A stretch of DNA of 64,000 nucleotides from PRO6 sp049646625 (GCA_049646625.1 JBARWE010000219.1:1-64000); one strand, 5' to 3'. Positions 25,808-35,228 are shown, counted from the stretch's first letter. Numbers and translations: made by a program. The notes: a model not told the origin generated them from the sequence alone.

Positions 25808-26620
25808 ATGAAGGACGGCGAACGCGCGCCTGTTGTATTTCAGGTGCAGGACGGGGTCGCAACGTTGACGCTTAACGACCCGGACAACCGCAATCCGATT
25901 TCGGCGCCGGACATGGTTGACGCCATTATTTCCGCGATCGAGAGCGTCAATGTCCGCGACGACATTTCGGTGCTGGTGCTAACCGGCAACGGCTCGGCTT
26001 TCTCGGCGGGTGGCGACATCAAGGCAATGCGGGAGCGCACCGGCATTTCCGGCGGCTCGCCGATGGAGGTCGACCGCAACTATCGCCGGACAATCCAGCG
26101 CATCCCCCTGTGTCTTTACAATGTTGAGGTTCCGACCGTCGCCGCGGTTAATGGCCCCGCCATCGGGGCGGGCTGTGACCTGGCGTTGATGTGCGACATC
26201 CGGATCGCGTCGACGACGGCGCGCTTCGGCGAAACGTTCGTCAATCTCGGTATCATTCCCGGCGACGGCGGCGCGTGGTTTTTGCCCCGGCGGATCGGAT
26301 ACGAGCGCGCGGCGGAGATGATCTTCACCGGGCGTATTGTCGACGCGCAGGAAGCGCACGAGATCGGCATGGTGCTTAAGGTGGTTGATCCCGCCAGCCT
26401 GATGCAGGAGAGCTACGAACTGGCGCGGAAAATTGCCGCCAAGCCGCCGGCCGCCATTCGCATGGCCAAGCGGCTCCTGCGCCAGAGCGCCTCGGCGCAG
26501 TTGCGCGATTTTCTCGACACCTGTGCCGCCTATCAGGCGCTGGCGCATCATATGGACGACCACATGGAAGCGATCGAGGCGTTCTTCGAGAAGCGGCCCG
26601 CAACGTTCCGGGGAGCCTAG
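25808..26620 (+). CDS. Enoyl-CoA hydratase, intact active site
   Basis: A 270-residue crotonase with both hydratase glutamates: Glu142 (RFGETFVNLGIIPGDGG) and Glu170 (ERAAEMIFTG). AFSAGGDIKAM and NGPAIGAGCDLALMCDI form the oxyanion-hole regions. Of the three crotonases here it is the best candidate for a true hydratase, the PaaF-like step. It lies 42 bases after the aldehyde dehydrogenase and 67 before the third crotonase. Confidence 0.88.
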   Translation: MKDGERAPVVFQVQDGVATLTLNDPDNRNPISAPDMVDAIISAIESVNVRDDISVLVLTGNGSAFSAGGDIKAMRERTGISGGSPMEVDRNYRRTIQRIPLCLYNVEVPTVAAVNGPAIGAGCDLALMCDIRIASTTARFGETFVNLGIIPGDGGAWFLPRRIGYERAAEMIFTGRIVDAQEAHEIGMVLKVVDPASLMQESYELARKIAAKPPAAIRMAKRLLRQSASAQLRDFLDTCAAYQALAHHMDDHMEAIEAFFEKRPATFRGA

Positions 26621-26687
26621 TCGGCGAAGCTCGATGACGAGTCCCGGGCACGCGGCGCGACCGGGCACGGATCAAGGAAGGAACGCG

Positions 26688-27446
26688 ATGGCGCTGATCG
26701 AGGAAAGATCGCAAGACGTTGTTGTTTTGACGATCGACCAGCCGGAGCGGCGCAACGCGCTGTCCTCTGCCGTCAAGCAGCGCCTTGCCGAGGTGATGGA
26801 TCGTCTGGAGACCGACACCACGGTGCGCGCGATTGTCATCACGGGGACCGGCGGAAATTTCAGTTCCGGCGGCGATCTGGCCGAGATGGGCACGCCGACA
26901 CTGGCCGAGGCGCGCGACCGGTTCATCGAGTCGCACCGGCTCGTGCGCGCCATCGTGCGCTCCAGCAAGGTTGTCATTGCCGCGGTCGAAGGCTGGGCGG
27001 TCGGCGCGGGCATGTCGCTGGCGCTCGTTTGCGATTCCGTGGTCGCCGCTGAGGATGCGAGGTTTTCCGCCGGCTTCGGCAAGGTCGGTCTGATCGGCGA
27101 CCTCGGCATTGTCTATTCGCTTGCGCGGCGGGTAGGGGAGGCGCGGGCAAAGCAGATCTTGCTCTATGCGCAGACGATCGGGGTTGAGGAAGCGAAGCGG
27201 ATCGGGCTGATCGATGACGTCGCCGGCAAGGGGAATGCGCTTGCCGGGGCCATGGAGATGGCGCACCGGGTGAGGTCGGTGGCGCCGCTCTCGATCAGCG
27301 CGACCAAGGCCATGCTGGTCGGACAACTGGATATCTTTCTGGACCGGGAACGGGAGATACAAGCCTCGCTTCTGACCTCTCAGGATTTTCTTGAGGGAAA
27401 ACTGGCTTTCCGGGAAAAGCGTGCGCCGAACTTCCGCAATCAGTAG
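26688..27446 (+). CDS. Crotonase-family enzyme, PaaG-like isomerase candidate
   Basis: A 252-residue crotonase lacking both hydratase glutamates. It keeps Asp138 in GKVGLIGDLG, the place of the catalytic Asp in PaaG (KIGLVPDSGG), which isomerises ring-epoxide CoA to oxepin-CoA and shifts double bonds. The ATG at 26688 has AAGGAAGGAA upstream; the longer frame runs inside the previous gene. A PaaG-like role fits the PaaABC-like epoxygenase nearby, but it is inferred from one residue and context. Confidence 0.82.
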   Translation: MALIEERSQDVVVLTIDQPERRNALSSAVKQRLAEVMDRLETDTTVRAIVITGTGGNFSSGGDLAEMGTPTLAEARDRFIESHRLVRAIVRSSKVVIAAVEGWAVGAGMSLALVCDSVVAAEDARFSAGFGKVGLIGDLGIVYSLARRVGEARAKQILLYAQTIGVEEAKRIGLIDDVAGKGNALAGAMEMAHRVRSVAPLSISATKAMLVGQLDIFLDREREIQASLLTSQDFLEGKLAFREKRAPNFRNQ

Positions 27447-27689
27447 AGGCCGGCACCTGCTGCAAGCAATCAAATCAGCGACGAAGCCGCTCTTAATACC
27501 TCATACTTTCTAAGTGGGAGACTGTGTCCGGCCAGTTTGAGGGTTATCTCAGTACGACGTCAGCGCACTGGCCGATGGCACGCACGCTGCAGATCTTGCC
27601 GTGCCGACCGCGTAGGTCACCGGATTCGATCAGTCGCCGCCTGACCGCCGTGGTCTCTGCAGTGATGATCATTGCCCCTGTTATTGGAA

Positions 27690-27900
27690 TCCAGCCCTTG
27701 CTCCTCCTTTCGAGGAGGCGGCCACATGGCGCGAGCGCTTCAAGGCACTGGCGGAAACCCGGCAGTCGCCGGTCCTGATCCTGATCGTCATTGTTGCGCT
27801 TTATAGTGGCATTTCCACCACGACAGAGACAGCCGCTGTCGGCGCGCTGGCGGCATTGGTCATGGCGGCAAGCAATTGGTCGGGCGCCATTTCAGGAAGC
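27690..27900 (+). pseudogene. TRAP transporter large permease (DctM) fragment
   Basis: The plus strand reads ATWRERFKALAETR followed by a hydrophobic stretch and GISTTTETAAVGALAALVM, the DctM segment usually read as GxxTPTEAAAVGA. No start, no other DctM parts and no DctP or DctQ are present, so it is a leftover fragment. The rest of the 27447-27974 gap shows only short open frames that I cannot name. Confidence 0.6.
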
Positions 27901-27974
27901 AAAGTTTCTATAGGCCGCCGACGCTCTCCTCGCCGAAATCGGCTGACATCGACTCGTGCCGATGCTGGGCGGCA

Positions 27975-29219
27975 TTAAGCCGCTCGCGGGCTGGCGCCAC
28001 CTATCGTCATACGGCGACGCATGACCAGGATGCCGATCAGCGTGGCATGCGCGGCGTTCACCGCCAGTCCAGCGGCGAAGGCCGGCGCATAATAGCCAAA
28101 GTAATCGTAGATATATCCGGCGAGCCAGCCGCCGGTCGCCATGCCGCTACCGGAGCACAATAGCAACAGCGGGATGCGCCACGCTGCTTCGCGCGCCGGA
28201 AACATCTCGCGCACGACCAGGATGGTCGCCGGGATCAGGCCGCTGAAACCGAGGCCGAAGATCGCGGAGGCGGTGAACAGGCCGTATTCGTCCTGGACGA
28301 TCAGGAAGGCGCTGATGGTAACGAGCTGGGTCACCGAGCCGAGCATGACGGTACGCAGGCCGCCGATCCTGTCGGAGATTCTGCCCCAGACCTGGCGAAA
28401 AACGAAGGCGCTGCCGAGCAACACCGATAGCATCAGGGCGCCGTGCGCGGCGCTGATGCCGAGATCACCACAGAAGGCGACGATGTGCTGCTGCGGCATC
28501 GCCATTGGCACGCAGCACATGAAGATCGCCGCCATTAACATCGCAAATACCAGGTTCGGCGGCCAGCCGAGGACCGCCCTGCGCATCGGCACAGTCCCCA
28601 CCTTAAGGGAGGGATCGGTCCGCTCGGGTGCCTTGGCCAGAAAGACAAAGGCGAGCGGCACGATCACCAGCACCTCGATGATCCCGTAGGCCATCATGCT
28701 GTCGCGCCAGCCATAGAGGCTGATGGCACGCTCGAAGAACGGAGGCCACACTGCGCCGGCGACGTAGATGCCGCTGGAAATCAGCGCCAGTGCAGAGCCG
28801 CGGCGGTGATCGAACCAGCGGCTGACATAGACATAGAGCGGCGCATTGATACCGGCGAGGCCGAGCAGTCCGATAAACAGGCCATGCCCGACATACAATG
28901 GCCAGCCCGGACCAGCACTTGACAGCATCAGCCCGCAGGCGATCATCAACGCGCCGCCGCTCACGGTCCAGCGCACCCCGATGCGCTCGGCGACGTAACC
29001 CATCGCAATCCCGCCGAAGCCGGACCCGAACCATGCCAGCGCTCCGGCGAGCGCCGGCACCGCCCGCACCCCGCCTGCTTCCTCAGCGATCGGCTGCAGT
29101 GCCACCGTGGTCAGCCAAGGCGCCCCGAACGAGAACGCCAAGATGCCGAGGGTGACGAAGGCCACCGTCCACGAGCGGCGCGATTCGATCGAAGCTGGGG
29201 CAGGAGAGGTTTGCAGCAT
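27975..29219 (-). CDS. MFS transporter (oxalate/formate or monocarboxylate type)
   Basis: A 414-residue 12-helix major facilitator. The loop-2 signature region reads GYVAERIGVRWTVSGGALM, with a matching RISDRIGGLRTVMLG in the second half. Its closest pattern is the MFS group that includes oxalate:formate antiporters and monocarboxylate carriers. It lies 173 bases after the MocR gene on the same strand, so it may be in that gene's operon. The substrate is unknown, perhaps an acid related to the neighbouring hydroxylase pathway. Confidence 0.85.
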   Translation of the reverse strand: MLQTSPAPASIESRRSWTVAFVTLGILAFSFGAPWLTTVALQPIAEEAGGVRAVPALAGALAWFGSGFGGIAMGYVAERIGVRWTVSGGALMIACGLMLSSAGPGWPLYVGHGLFIGLLGLAGINAPLYVYVSRWFDHRRGSALALISSGIYVAGAVWPPFFERAISLYGWRDSMMAYGIIEVLVIVPLAFVFLAKAPERTDPSLKVGTVPMRRAVLGWPPNLVFAMLMAAIFMCCVPMAMPQQHIVAFCGDLGISAAHGALMLSVLLGSAFVFRQVWGRISDRIGGLRTVMLGSVTQLVTISAFLIVQDEYGLFTASAIFGLGFSGLIPATILVVREMFPAREAAWRIPLLLLCSGSGMATGGWLAGYIYDYFGYYAPAFAAGLAVNAAHATLIGILVMRRRMTIGGASPRAA

Positions 29220-29392
29220 GCGGGCCGAGCTTCTGGGCGGAATGCGCGCTGCTCCACTCGACGGAGCATGGTTGAGGGTGCTGATGATCGGGCGGCCCAG
29301 GGCGCGCTATCTCGACGTCAGCGGATTGACTCGGATATTGACGGCTGAAGGTGAGGCCGCGTTGCGAGGCGCCGCACCAGCCGCATCGGCGG

Positions 29393-30763
29393 TTAGACGA
29401 AGGTGATCGTTTCGGTCATTTCCAGAATTCTCCGCAGCTCGATCAACGCGCGCTCGAGATCGCTCTCTGCCGGATGGCCAAGGCATAGTCGCACGCCAAG
29501 CGTGCTGCGGTCGATCTGCTGCAAAGCGCCCGGCGGCGCCAAGGTGATGCCGGCATGCGACGCCTGGGTGATCAGGCTGTTGAGCATGCGTCCGGCCGGC
29601 AGCGGCAACCAGCGATGGAAGCCGGGCTGCGACAACAGCGGCGGCAGCCAGTCCCCCAAAGTGCGATCGGCGATAGCGTTGCGAACCATCGCCTTGTCGC
29701 GCTTGCGACGGACCTGCTCGGTCAGCGCGCCGTTGTGGATCAGGCGCGCGACCACCTCGGCCATCAACGGCGTCGCCATCCACCCCGTCGCGCGGATACC
29801 GTTGTTGCAGCGGTCGCGATAGGCGGCAGGCGCGATCATGGCCGCAATCCGCAGGCCCGGCGCCAAGCATTTGGCGAGGCTGACCACATAGAAGCTGCGG
29901 TCCGGGATACGCAAGGAGATCGGACGTGGCGGCGCCGCAAACAAGGAGGCGTAAGCGTCGTCCTCGATCAGGTAGGCGCCGTGCTTGCGGACGATCTCGG
30001 CCACGACATCGCGCCGCTCTTCAGACATCACCGTGCCTGTCGGGGTCTGCAGCGTCGGCATGCAGAACAGCACGCGCGCGCCGGTCTCGTGAAAGGCGCG
30101 GTCGAGCGCATCCGGAACCAGGCCGTGCGCGTCGGTTGCAACGCCGCGTAAACGGTAGCCGTTCTGCGCAGCAAGCGCGATCATGCCGGAATAAGTGAAC
30201 ATTTCGGACAGGATGGTGTCGCCGTTCGCCGCCACCATGCCGAATGCCACCGCCAGCCCGTGCTGGCCGCCATGGGTAATGAACAGATGGTCGGCGTCGG
30301 CAGCGATGCCGAGCGATGCCATCCACGCGGCAATCGCCGCACGGTGCCGCGGCAGGCCCTGGTGCGGCAGATAGCCAAGCAGGTTGGCCATCTCTCCCTC
30401 GGCGGCGATGTCCGACAGAACGTTGGCGATGACCGTGTCCTCGCCGGTGTAAGGCGGGACGTTAAGCGCAAGATTGACCGTCAGGCTTGCGGCGTCGTGG
30501 CCGTTGTGGCGTTGCGGCTGGCGGCGCTGGACGAATGTGCCACGGCCGACCTCGCCAGAAATCAGGCCGCGCAACTCGGCCTCGGCATAAGCCTTCGAGA
30601 TGGTGCCGACGCTGAGCGACAGCCGTTGTGCCATCTCCCGCTGCGGCAACAGCCGCATGCCCGGCTTGACGCGCCCGCTGCTGATGTCCGCTTCCAGCGC
30701 CGCAACAAAGGCTGCGTAGCGCGGACTATTATCCCGTGGAAGGGTCGGCACCCAGTCGGTCAT
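29393..30763 (-). CDS. MocR/PdxR-type regulator (GntR HTH plus aminotransferase domain)
   Basis: A 456-residue regulator. A winged helix (RLLPQREMAQRLSLSVGTISKAYAEAELRG) occupies residues 40-70 and is joined to a fold-type I aminotransferase-like domain with the PLP lysine in VVSLAKCLAPGLRIA. The ATG at 30763 is chosen over a TTG at 30802. Members bind PLP or its adducts and act on a divergent target. The divergent target here is the molybdenum hydroxylase operon starting at 31050, and the palindrome at 30931 is a candidate site. Confidence 0.88.
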   Translation of the reverse strand: MTDWVPTLPRDNSPRYAAFVAALEADISSGRVKPGMRLLPQREMAQRLSLSVGTISKAYAEAELRGLISGEVGRGTFVQRRQPQRHNGHDAASLTVNLALNVPPYTGEDTVIANVLSDIAAEGEMANLLGYLPHQGLPRHRAAIAAWMASLGIAADADHLFITHGGQHGLAVAFGMVAANGDTILSEMFTYSGMIALAAQNGYRLRGVATDAHGLVPDALDRAFHETGARVLFCMPTLQTPTGTVMSEERRDVVAEIVRKHGAYLIEDDAYASLFAAPPRPISLRIPDRSFYVVSLAKCLAPGLRIAAMIAPAAYRDRCNNGIRATGWMATPLMAEVVARLIHNGALTEQVRRKRDKAMVRNAIADRTLGDWLPPLLSQPGFHRWLPLPAGRMLNSLITQASHAGITLAPPGALQQIDRSTLGVRLCLGHPAESDLERALIELRRILEMTETITFV

Positions 30764-30930
30764 ATCAGTTTGCGCCTGCTTGTTCGCCCGACGGATGGAC
30801 AAAAGTCGATTGGTTCAATCTCGGGATTGCCGCAAGATAACTGTGACAATTCTGAAAATCCATGGATAGCCGAACGACGACGGCCTTTGAGTAGTGGACA
30901 GTACAGGTTAATCACAGTGCATTGCACCTA

Positions 30931-31008
30931 TTGAACCGGTTCAAATCAACATAAAAAATCTTATTGCATCGTTTTTTGTTTGACAATCTCTCATTTATTT
31001 CCTTACTT
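30931..31008 (+). promoter_or_regulatory. Operator and promoter of the molybdenum hydroxylase operon
   Basis: TTGAACCGGTTCAA (30931-30944) is a perfect 14-bp palindrome, and a further half-site GGTTCAA occurs at 30812-30818. A promoter candidate follows: TTGACA (30980-30985), 17 bases, TTACTT (31003-31008). The surrounding stretch is notably AT-rich. The MocR-type protein encoded divergently is the natural candidate for binding. Confidence 0.6.
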
Positions 31009-31049
31009 GCACTGGAACATAATAATGAACCGCTCAGGAGGAGCGCGCC

Positions 31050-31376
31050 TTGATCTATGAAATCCGCATCTATGAGGCCTCCGAGAGCAACGCGCCGGCT
31101 ATGCGCGCCCGGTTCTATAACCACGTCGCAAAAACCTTCTTTCCGCGTCACGGTATCGAGTTGGTTGGTGCATTCACGGCGCCGGTCGAGGATGGCCGCC
31201 TGGTCTACATGACCCGCTTTGCCAGCGATGAGGCACGCAAGACGGCGTGGGCTGCGTTCGCCGCCGACCCGGAGTGGGGCACCCTGAAGAAAGCCAGCGA
31301 GGTCAATGGGCCGCTGCTTAAGAGCCAGACCATTACGGTATTAACCCCTGCCATGGCCGGCCTGCCGCTCGCCTGA
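31050..31376 (+). CDS. NIPSNAP-family protein
   Basis: A 108-residue NIPSNAP/ferredoxin-like-fold protein starting MIYEIRIYEA, with FYNHVAKTFFPRHGIELVGAF and an aromatic WAAFAADPEW segment. The TTG start at 31050 follows AGGAGG at 31038-31043. The family is often found in catabolic operons and its biochemical role is unclear. It is the first gene of this operon. Confidence 0.85.
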   Translation: MIYEIRIYEASESNAPAMRARFYNHVAKTFFPRHGIELVGAFTAPVEDGRLVYMTRFASDEARKTAWAAFAADPEWGTLKKASEVNGPLLKSQTITVLTPAMAGLPLA

Positions 31377-31442
31377 GAGATATTTGGGCAATCGATCGTC
31401 GGCGGGGCTGGCGGTCGGATCCAGATTGAAAGAAAGGTCGTC

Positions 31443-32327
31443 ATGAAGCCCGCTCCCTTCGATTATGTTCGTCCTGAAACGCTGGCGCAGACCTGCCAGC
31501 TGCTGGCGGCGGACGAGAATGCGCGGGTTATTGCCGGTGGGCAGACGCTGGTGCCGATGCTAGCAATGCGTCTCGCCCGCCCAACGCAACTGATTGATAT
31601 TTTGCGCATTCCCGGCCTGTCCGGAATTCGGGCCGAGGGCGGGACTGTGGTCGTCGGCGCTACCACGCGACAGGTCGAGGCCTTGCACAGTCCAGTGATC
31701 CATGCATCCGTGCCGCTGCTGGCGCAGGCTCTGCCGTGGGTCGGACATCCGCCGACCCGCAACCGCGGCACGGTCGGCGGCTCGCTTGCCAATGGCGATC
31801 CGTCCGCCGAGATCCCGCTGGTGGCGGTGACACTCAATGCCGACATCGTGCTGGCGACGACGGCGGGCGAAACGGCGATATCGGCCGATGACTTCTATAT
31901 CGGGCCGATGCTGACGGCGATCGACGTCGGCCAGTGCGTCAGCGCCGTGCGTTTCCCGGTCTGGAGCGAACGCCGGATCGGCGTCGGCTTCCAGGAGATC
32001 AGCGCCCGCAAATCCGACTTTGCATTCGTCTCGGCCGCCGCCCAGGTCGCGCTCGACGACGGGGGCCGCTGCACGGCGATCGTCGCCGGTATCGGCGGCG
32101 CCGCCGAACGGCCGACACGGCTCGACCTGTCGCAGCTTATCGGCATGCACCTCGAGGAGGCGACAGTGACCGAGGCTGTCGCCGCAGCGACAGCGGACAT
32201 GGAGACGATGACCGACCTGCACGCCAGCGCCGCCTATCGCCGCCGCGTGGCGACCGCAATGGGCGCGCGTGCGGTGCTCGACGCCGCCCGCGACGCCGGC
32301 GAGAACGACAAGGGCATTGGACGATGA
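31443..32327 (+). CDS. Molybdenum hydroxylase FAD-binding medium subunit
   Basis: A 294-residue subunit of the CoxM/XdhA-like FAD family. FAD contacts are visible as VIAGGQTLVPMLAMR and NRGTVGGSLANGDPSAEIP. It transfers electrons from the iron-sulfur subunit to FAD. It is followed by small and large subunits in the order M-S-L, overlapping the small subunit by ATGA. It differs clearly from the coxM protein at 46212. Confidence 0.9.
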   Translation: MKPAPFDYVRPETLAQTCQLLAADENARVIAGGQTLVPMLAMRLARPTQLIDILRIPGLSGIRAEGGTVVVGATTRQVEALHSPVIHASVPLLAQALPWVGHPPTRNRGTVGGSLANGDPSAEIPLVAVTLNADIVLATTAGETAISADDFYIGPMLTAIDVGQCVSAVRFPVWSERRIGVGFQEISARKSDFAFVSAAAQVALDDGGRCTAIVAGIGGAAERPTRLDLSQLIGMHLEEATVTEAVAAATADMETMTDLHASAAYRRRVATAMGARAVLDAARDAGENDKGIGR

Positions 32328-32827
32328 GGGTTGAACTCCGGGTCAATGGGCTGCCGCGCAGCGCCGACGTCGAGCCGCGCAAGACGCTGCTCGACGTGCT
32401 GCGCGACGATTTTCGTCTGACCGGCGCCCATGCCGGCTGCGAGCACGGCGTTTGCGGCGCATGCACCGTGCTGCTCAACGGCGATGCGGTGCGCTCGTGC
32501 CTGATCTTTGCGGTGCAGGCCGACGGCTATGATATCACCACGATCGAGGGACTGGCGCCATCGCCGGGCGAACTCAGCGTCATTCAGGATGCGTTCTGCG
32601 AAGCGCATGGCCTGCAGTGCGGCTATTGCACGCCGGGCATGATCTTGAGTGCGCATACGCTGTTGCAGCGGACGCTGACGCCAACACGCGAAGATATCGT
32701 TGAAGCGATTTCCGGAAACATCTGCCGCTGCACCGGCTACGGCCAGATCGTCGAGGCTGTCGAGATCGCCGCCGAGCGGCTGAGGCAATCCAATACGCAG
32801 GGGATCTCGCGCGAGGTTGCGAAATGA
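32324..32827 (+). CDS. Molybdenum hydroxylase 2Fe-2S small subunit
   Basis: A 167-residue subunit. The plant-ferredoxin cluster uses Cys39, 44, 47 and 59 (AGCEHGVCGACTV) and the second cluster Cys99, 102, 134 and 136 (QCGYCTPG, ICRCTG). It carries electrons from the molybdenum site. The ATG at 32324 overlaps the medium-subunit stop, and its own stop overlaps the large subunit. Confidence 0.93.
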   Translation: MRVELRVNGLPRSADVEPRKTLLDVLRDDFRLTGAHAGCEHGVCGACTVLLNGDAVRSCLIFAVQADGYDITTIEGLAPSPGELSVIQDAFCEAHGLQCGYCTPGMILSAHTLLQRTLTPTREDIVEAISGNICRCTGYGQIVEAVEIAAERLRQSNTQGISREVAK

Positions 32828-35217
32828 GTGCGCCGGTTAACTTGCGCTTTGTCTCGCGTAACCGCCGCGTCCGTGAGGACCGCCGCTTCGTCACCGGCAA
32901 TGGCTGCTACGTTGCCGACGTCGCGCTGGCCGACGTTCTGCACGTCGCGCTGGTGCCATCGCAGTACCCGGCAGCGCGCATCGAGGCGATCGACATCAGC
33001 GCCGCACAGGCAATGCCAGGAGTACATTACGTCCTGCTCGGCGAGGAACTGGCGGCCGCTACCGATCCGCTAATGAACGGTCTTCACACGCCCGAGGTGA
33101 AGCGCTATCCGCTCGCCGTCGGCCAGGTCCGCTACGCCGGCGAGTGGGTCGCCGCCGTGGTGGCCGACAGCCGCGCGCAGGCCGAAGACGCGGCGGAGCG
33201 GGTCCGCGTAACCTACCAGCCGCTGCCGTTTGTCATCGATCCAGAAGAAGCGCTCAAGCCGGACAGCCCGGCCGTCCATTCGGCTCACGGCTCGAATGTC
33301 CTGCTCAACAAAACTTTTGTCTGGGGTGATGTCGACAAGCATTTCGCCGAGGCCGAACGCACGCTGTCATTCCGCGTCACCTGGGGCCGCAGTTCGACCG
33401 TGCCGATCGAGACTTTCGGCGTCGTCGCGTCGTGGAATCCGTGGCGCGAGGTTCTCGATGTCTGGGCCTCGATCCAGATGCCGAAATACCCCGAGCAGGT
33501 CGCCCGCTCGTTGCGAATTCCGGCCAACAATGTTCGCGTCAATCAGGATATCGATGTCGGCGGCGCTTATGGCGTCAAGCGCGGCATCAAGCACACCATT
33601 CTGGTCGCGTACCTGTCGCGCCGACTCGGACGCCCGGTTCGCCTGATCGAGGATCGCCTCGAGAATATGCGCGCGGGCGACGCGCAGGGGCCGGAGCGTA
33701 TCTTCGATGTCGATCTCGCCTTCAATACCGACGGCCTGATCAAATCGATGAAGATGCGGGCGCTCGACAATGCCGGAGCCTATGCCGGCCGCGCGCCATT
33801 CCAGCTCGGCAAGCCGATCGGTGCCATCGTCGGGCCTTATCGTATCGAGAGCGTCAAATACGTCGCCCAGTCCGTCACCACCAACAAGGGTGTCGAGGAG
33901 GCGGTGAAGGGTTTTGGCCAGTCGCCAACCAACTACGCAATTGAGACGGCAATCGAGAAGGTCGCGCAAGCCACCGGCCTCGACCGCATCGAAGTGCGCC
34001 GGCGCAACTTCATCCGTAAGGAAGAGTTTCCTTACCTCATTCCCAGCGGCACCCGCTACGACAGCGGCGACTATCACGGCATGGTCGACAAGGTGCTAAC
34101 CCACGTCGATTACCCGGCGCTGGTGCGCGAGCGTGACCGGCTGCGTGCCTCGGGCCTGCTCGCCGGCATCGGGCTTGCGGCCTGCCTTGAGCCGAGCGGC
34201 GGTAACTCCGCGTTCGAGCCGTTGCTCAATGAAAGGAACAAAACCTCGACCTGGATGGACTCCTGCCGCATCAATGTCGACGGTGCCGGCTATCTCAGCG
34301 CGACCATCCACACGCTGTCGTCCGGCCAGGGTCACGAGACGCTCGCCGCCACGGTGATCGGCGAAGTTCTGGAGATCAATCCCGACCTGATCCGCATCGT
34401 GCGACCCGACTCGCTCGCCTGCCTGCCGTCCAACGCTCCGGTCGGCAGCCGCATGGCGATCATGCTCGGCGGAGCGGCATTCCATGCCGCGCGCAAGCTC
34501 AAGGAAAAGCTCGTTGCTATTGCCGCGCAACAATTCGGCGTTGCCGCTGGGGAACTGACCTACGCGAACGGCGGCGTATCGCATGCGGCAAGCAGCAAGC
34601 GGCTGGATTGGGCCGACCTCGTCAACATCGCCCATCGCAACTACCACCTTCTGCCACCAGGTATGGAGCCGGGCCTCGAAACCACGCATGTGATGCAGGT
34701 GCCGACCGGCACCAAGCTGCCCGAGAACGGCCGCGTGCAGATGTATCCGTGCCACTCGTTCGAGTTTCACGTCGTACTGGTGGCGATAGATCCGATCCTC
34801 GGTAAGCCGGAGATCCGTCGCTATGTCATCGGCCATGATTGCGGCACGATTATCAATCCGCACATCGTCAAGGGCATGACCCTCGGCGGCATCGCCCACG
34901 GCATCGGCGCGGCGCTGTTTGAGGAATTCGTCTACGACGAGCAGGGCCAGATGACGACGCAGAGTCTAATGGATTATCTGCTGCCCTCATCGCATGAGGT
35001 GCCACAGGTCGAGATCGTGCACCAATGCACGCCTTCGCCGCATACCGTCTTCGGCCAGAAGGGCGCTGGCGAGAGCGGCTATATGGGAGCACCGGCGGCG
35101 ATGTCGGGCGCCATCAACGACGCCGTCAGTGCGCTCGGCATTTCCTTCGTCAAACTGCCCATCCGCATTTCAGCCATCGGCGATGCCATCGCCGAGGCGC
35201 AATCAACCAAGGCATAA
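32824..35217 (+). CDS. Molybdenum hydroxylase large (Mo-binding) subunit, substrate unknown
   Basis: A 797-residue xanthine-dehydrogenase-family large subunit. Cofactor regions are visible: DVGGAYGVKRG, SSGQGHETLAA, and the catalytic Glu in QKGAGESGYMGAP near the C-terminus. The loop that reads AYRCSFR in form I CO dehydrogenase and AYRGAGR in form II reads EAVKGFGQSPTNYAIE here, so it is not a CO dehydrogenase. It probably hydroxylates an organic, perhaps heteroaromatic, substrate. Confidence 0.88.
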   Translation: MSAPVNLRFVSRNRRVREDRRFVTGNGCYVADVALADVLHVALVPSQYPAARIEAIDISAAQAMPGVHYVLLGEELAAATDPLMNGLHTPEVKRYPLAVGQVRYAGEWVAAVVADSRAQAEDAAERVRVTYQPLPFVIDPEEALKPDSPAVHSAHGSNVLLNKTFVWGDVDKHFAEAERTLSFRVTWGRSSTVPIETFGVVASWNPWREVLDVWASIQMPKYPEQVARSLRIPANNVRVNQDIDVGGAYGVKRGIKHTILVAYLSRRLGRPVRLIEDRLENMRAGDAQGPERIFDVDLAFNTDGLIKSMKMRALDNAGAYAGRAPFQLGKPIGAIVGPYRIESVKYVAQSVTTNKGVEEAVKGFGQSPTNYAIETAIEKVAQATGLDRIEVRRRNFIRKEEFPYLIPSGTRYDSGDYHGMVDKVLTHVDYPALVRERDRLRASGLLAGIGLAACLEPSGGNSAFEPLLNERNKTSTWMDSCRINVDGAGYLSATIHTLSSGQGHETLAATVIGEVLEINPDLIRIVRPDSLACLPSNAPVGSRMAIMLGGAAFHAARKLKEKLVAIAAQQFGVAAGELTYANGGVSHAASSKRLDWADLVNIAHRNYHLLPPGMEPGLETTHVMQVPTGTKLPENGRVQMYPCHSFEFHVVLVAIDPILGKPEIRRYVIGHDCGTIINPHIVKGMTLGGIAHGIGAALFEEFVYDEQGQMTTQSLMDYLLPSSHEVPQVEIVHQCTPSPHTVFGQKGAGESGYMGAPAAMSGAINDAVSALGISFVKLPIRISAIGDAIAEAQSTKA

Positions 35218-35228
35218 GAGTTACGCTT

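Noticed and set aside
32824..35217. Second CO dehydrogenase (form II CoxL)
   Set aside because: The active-site loop reads neither AYRCSFR nor AYRGAGR, and an amidohydrolase and NitT-type importer accompany it.
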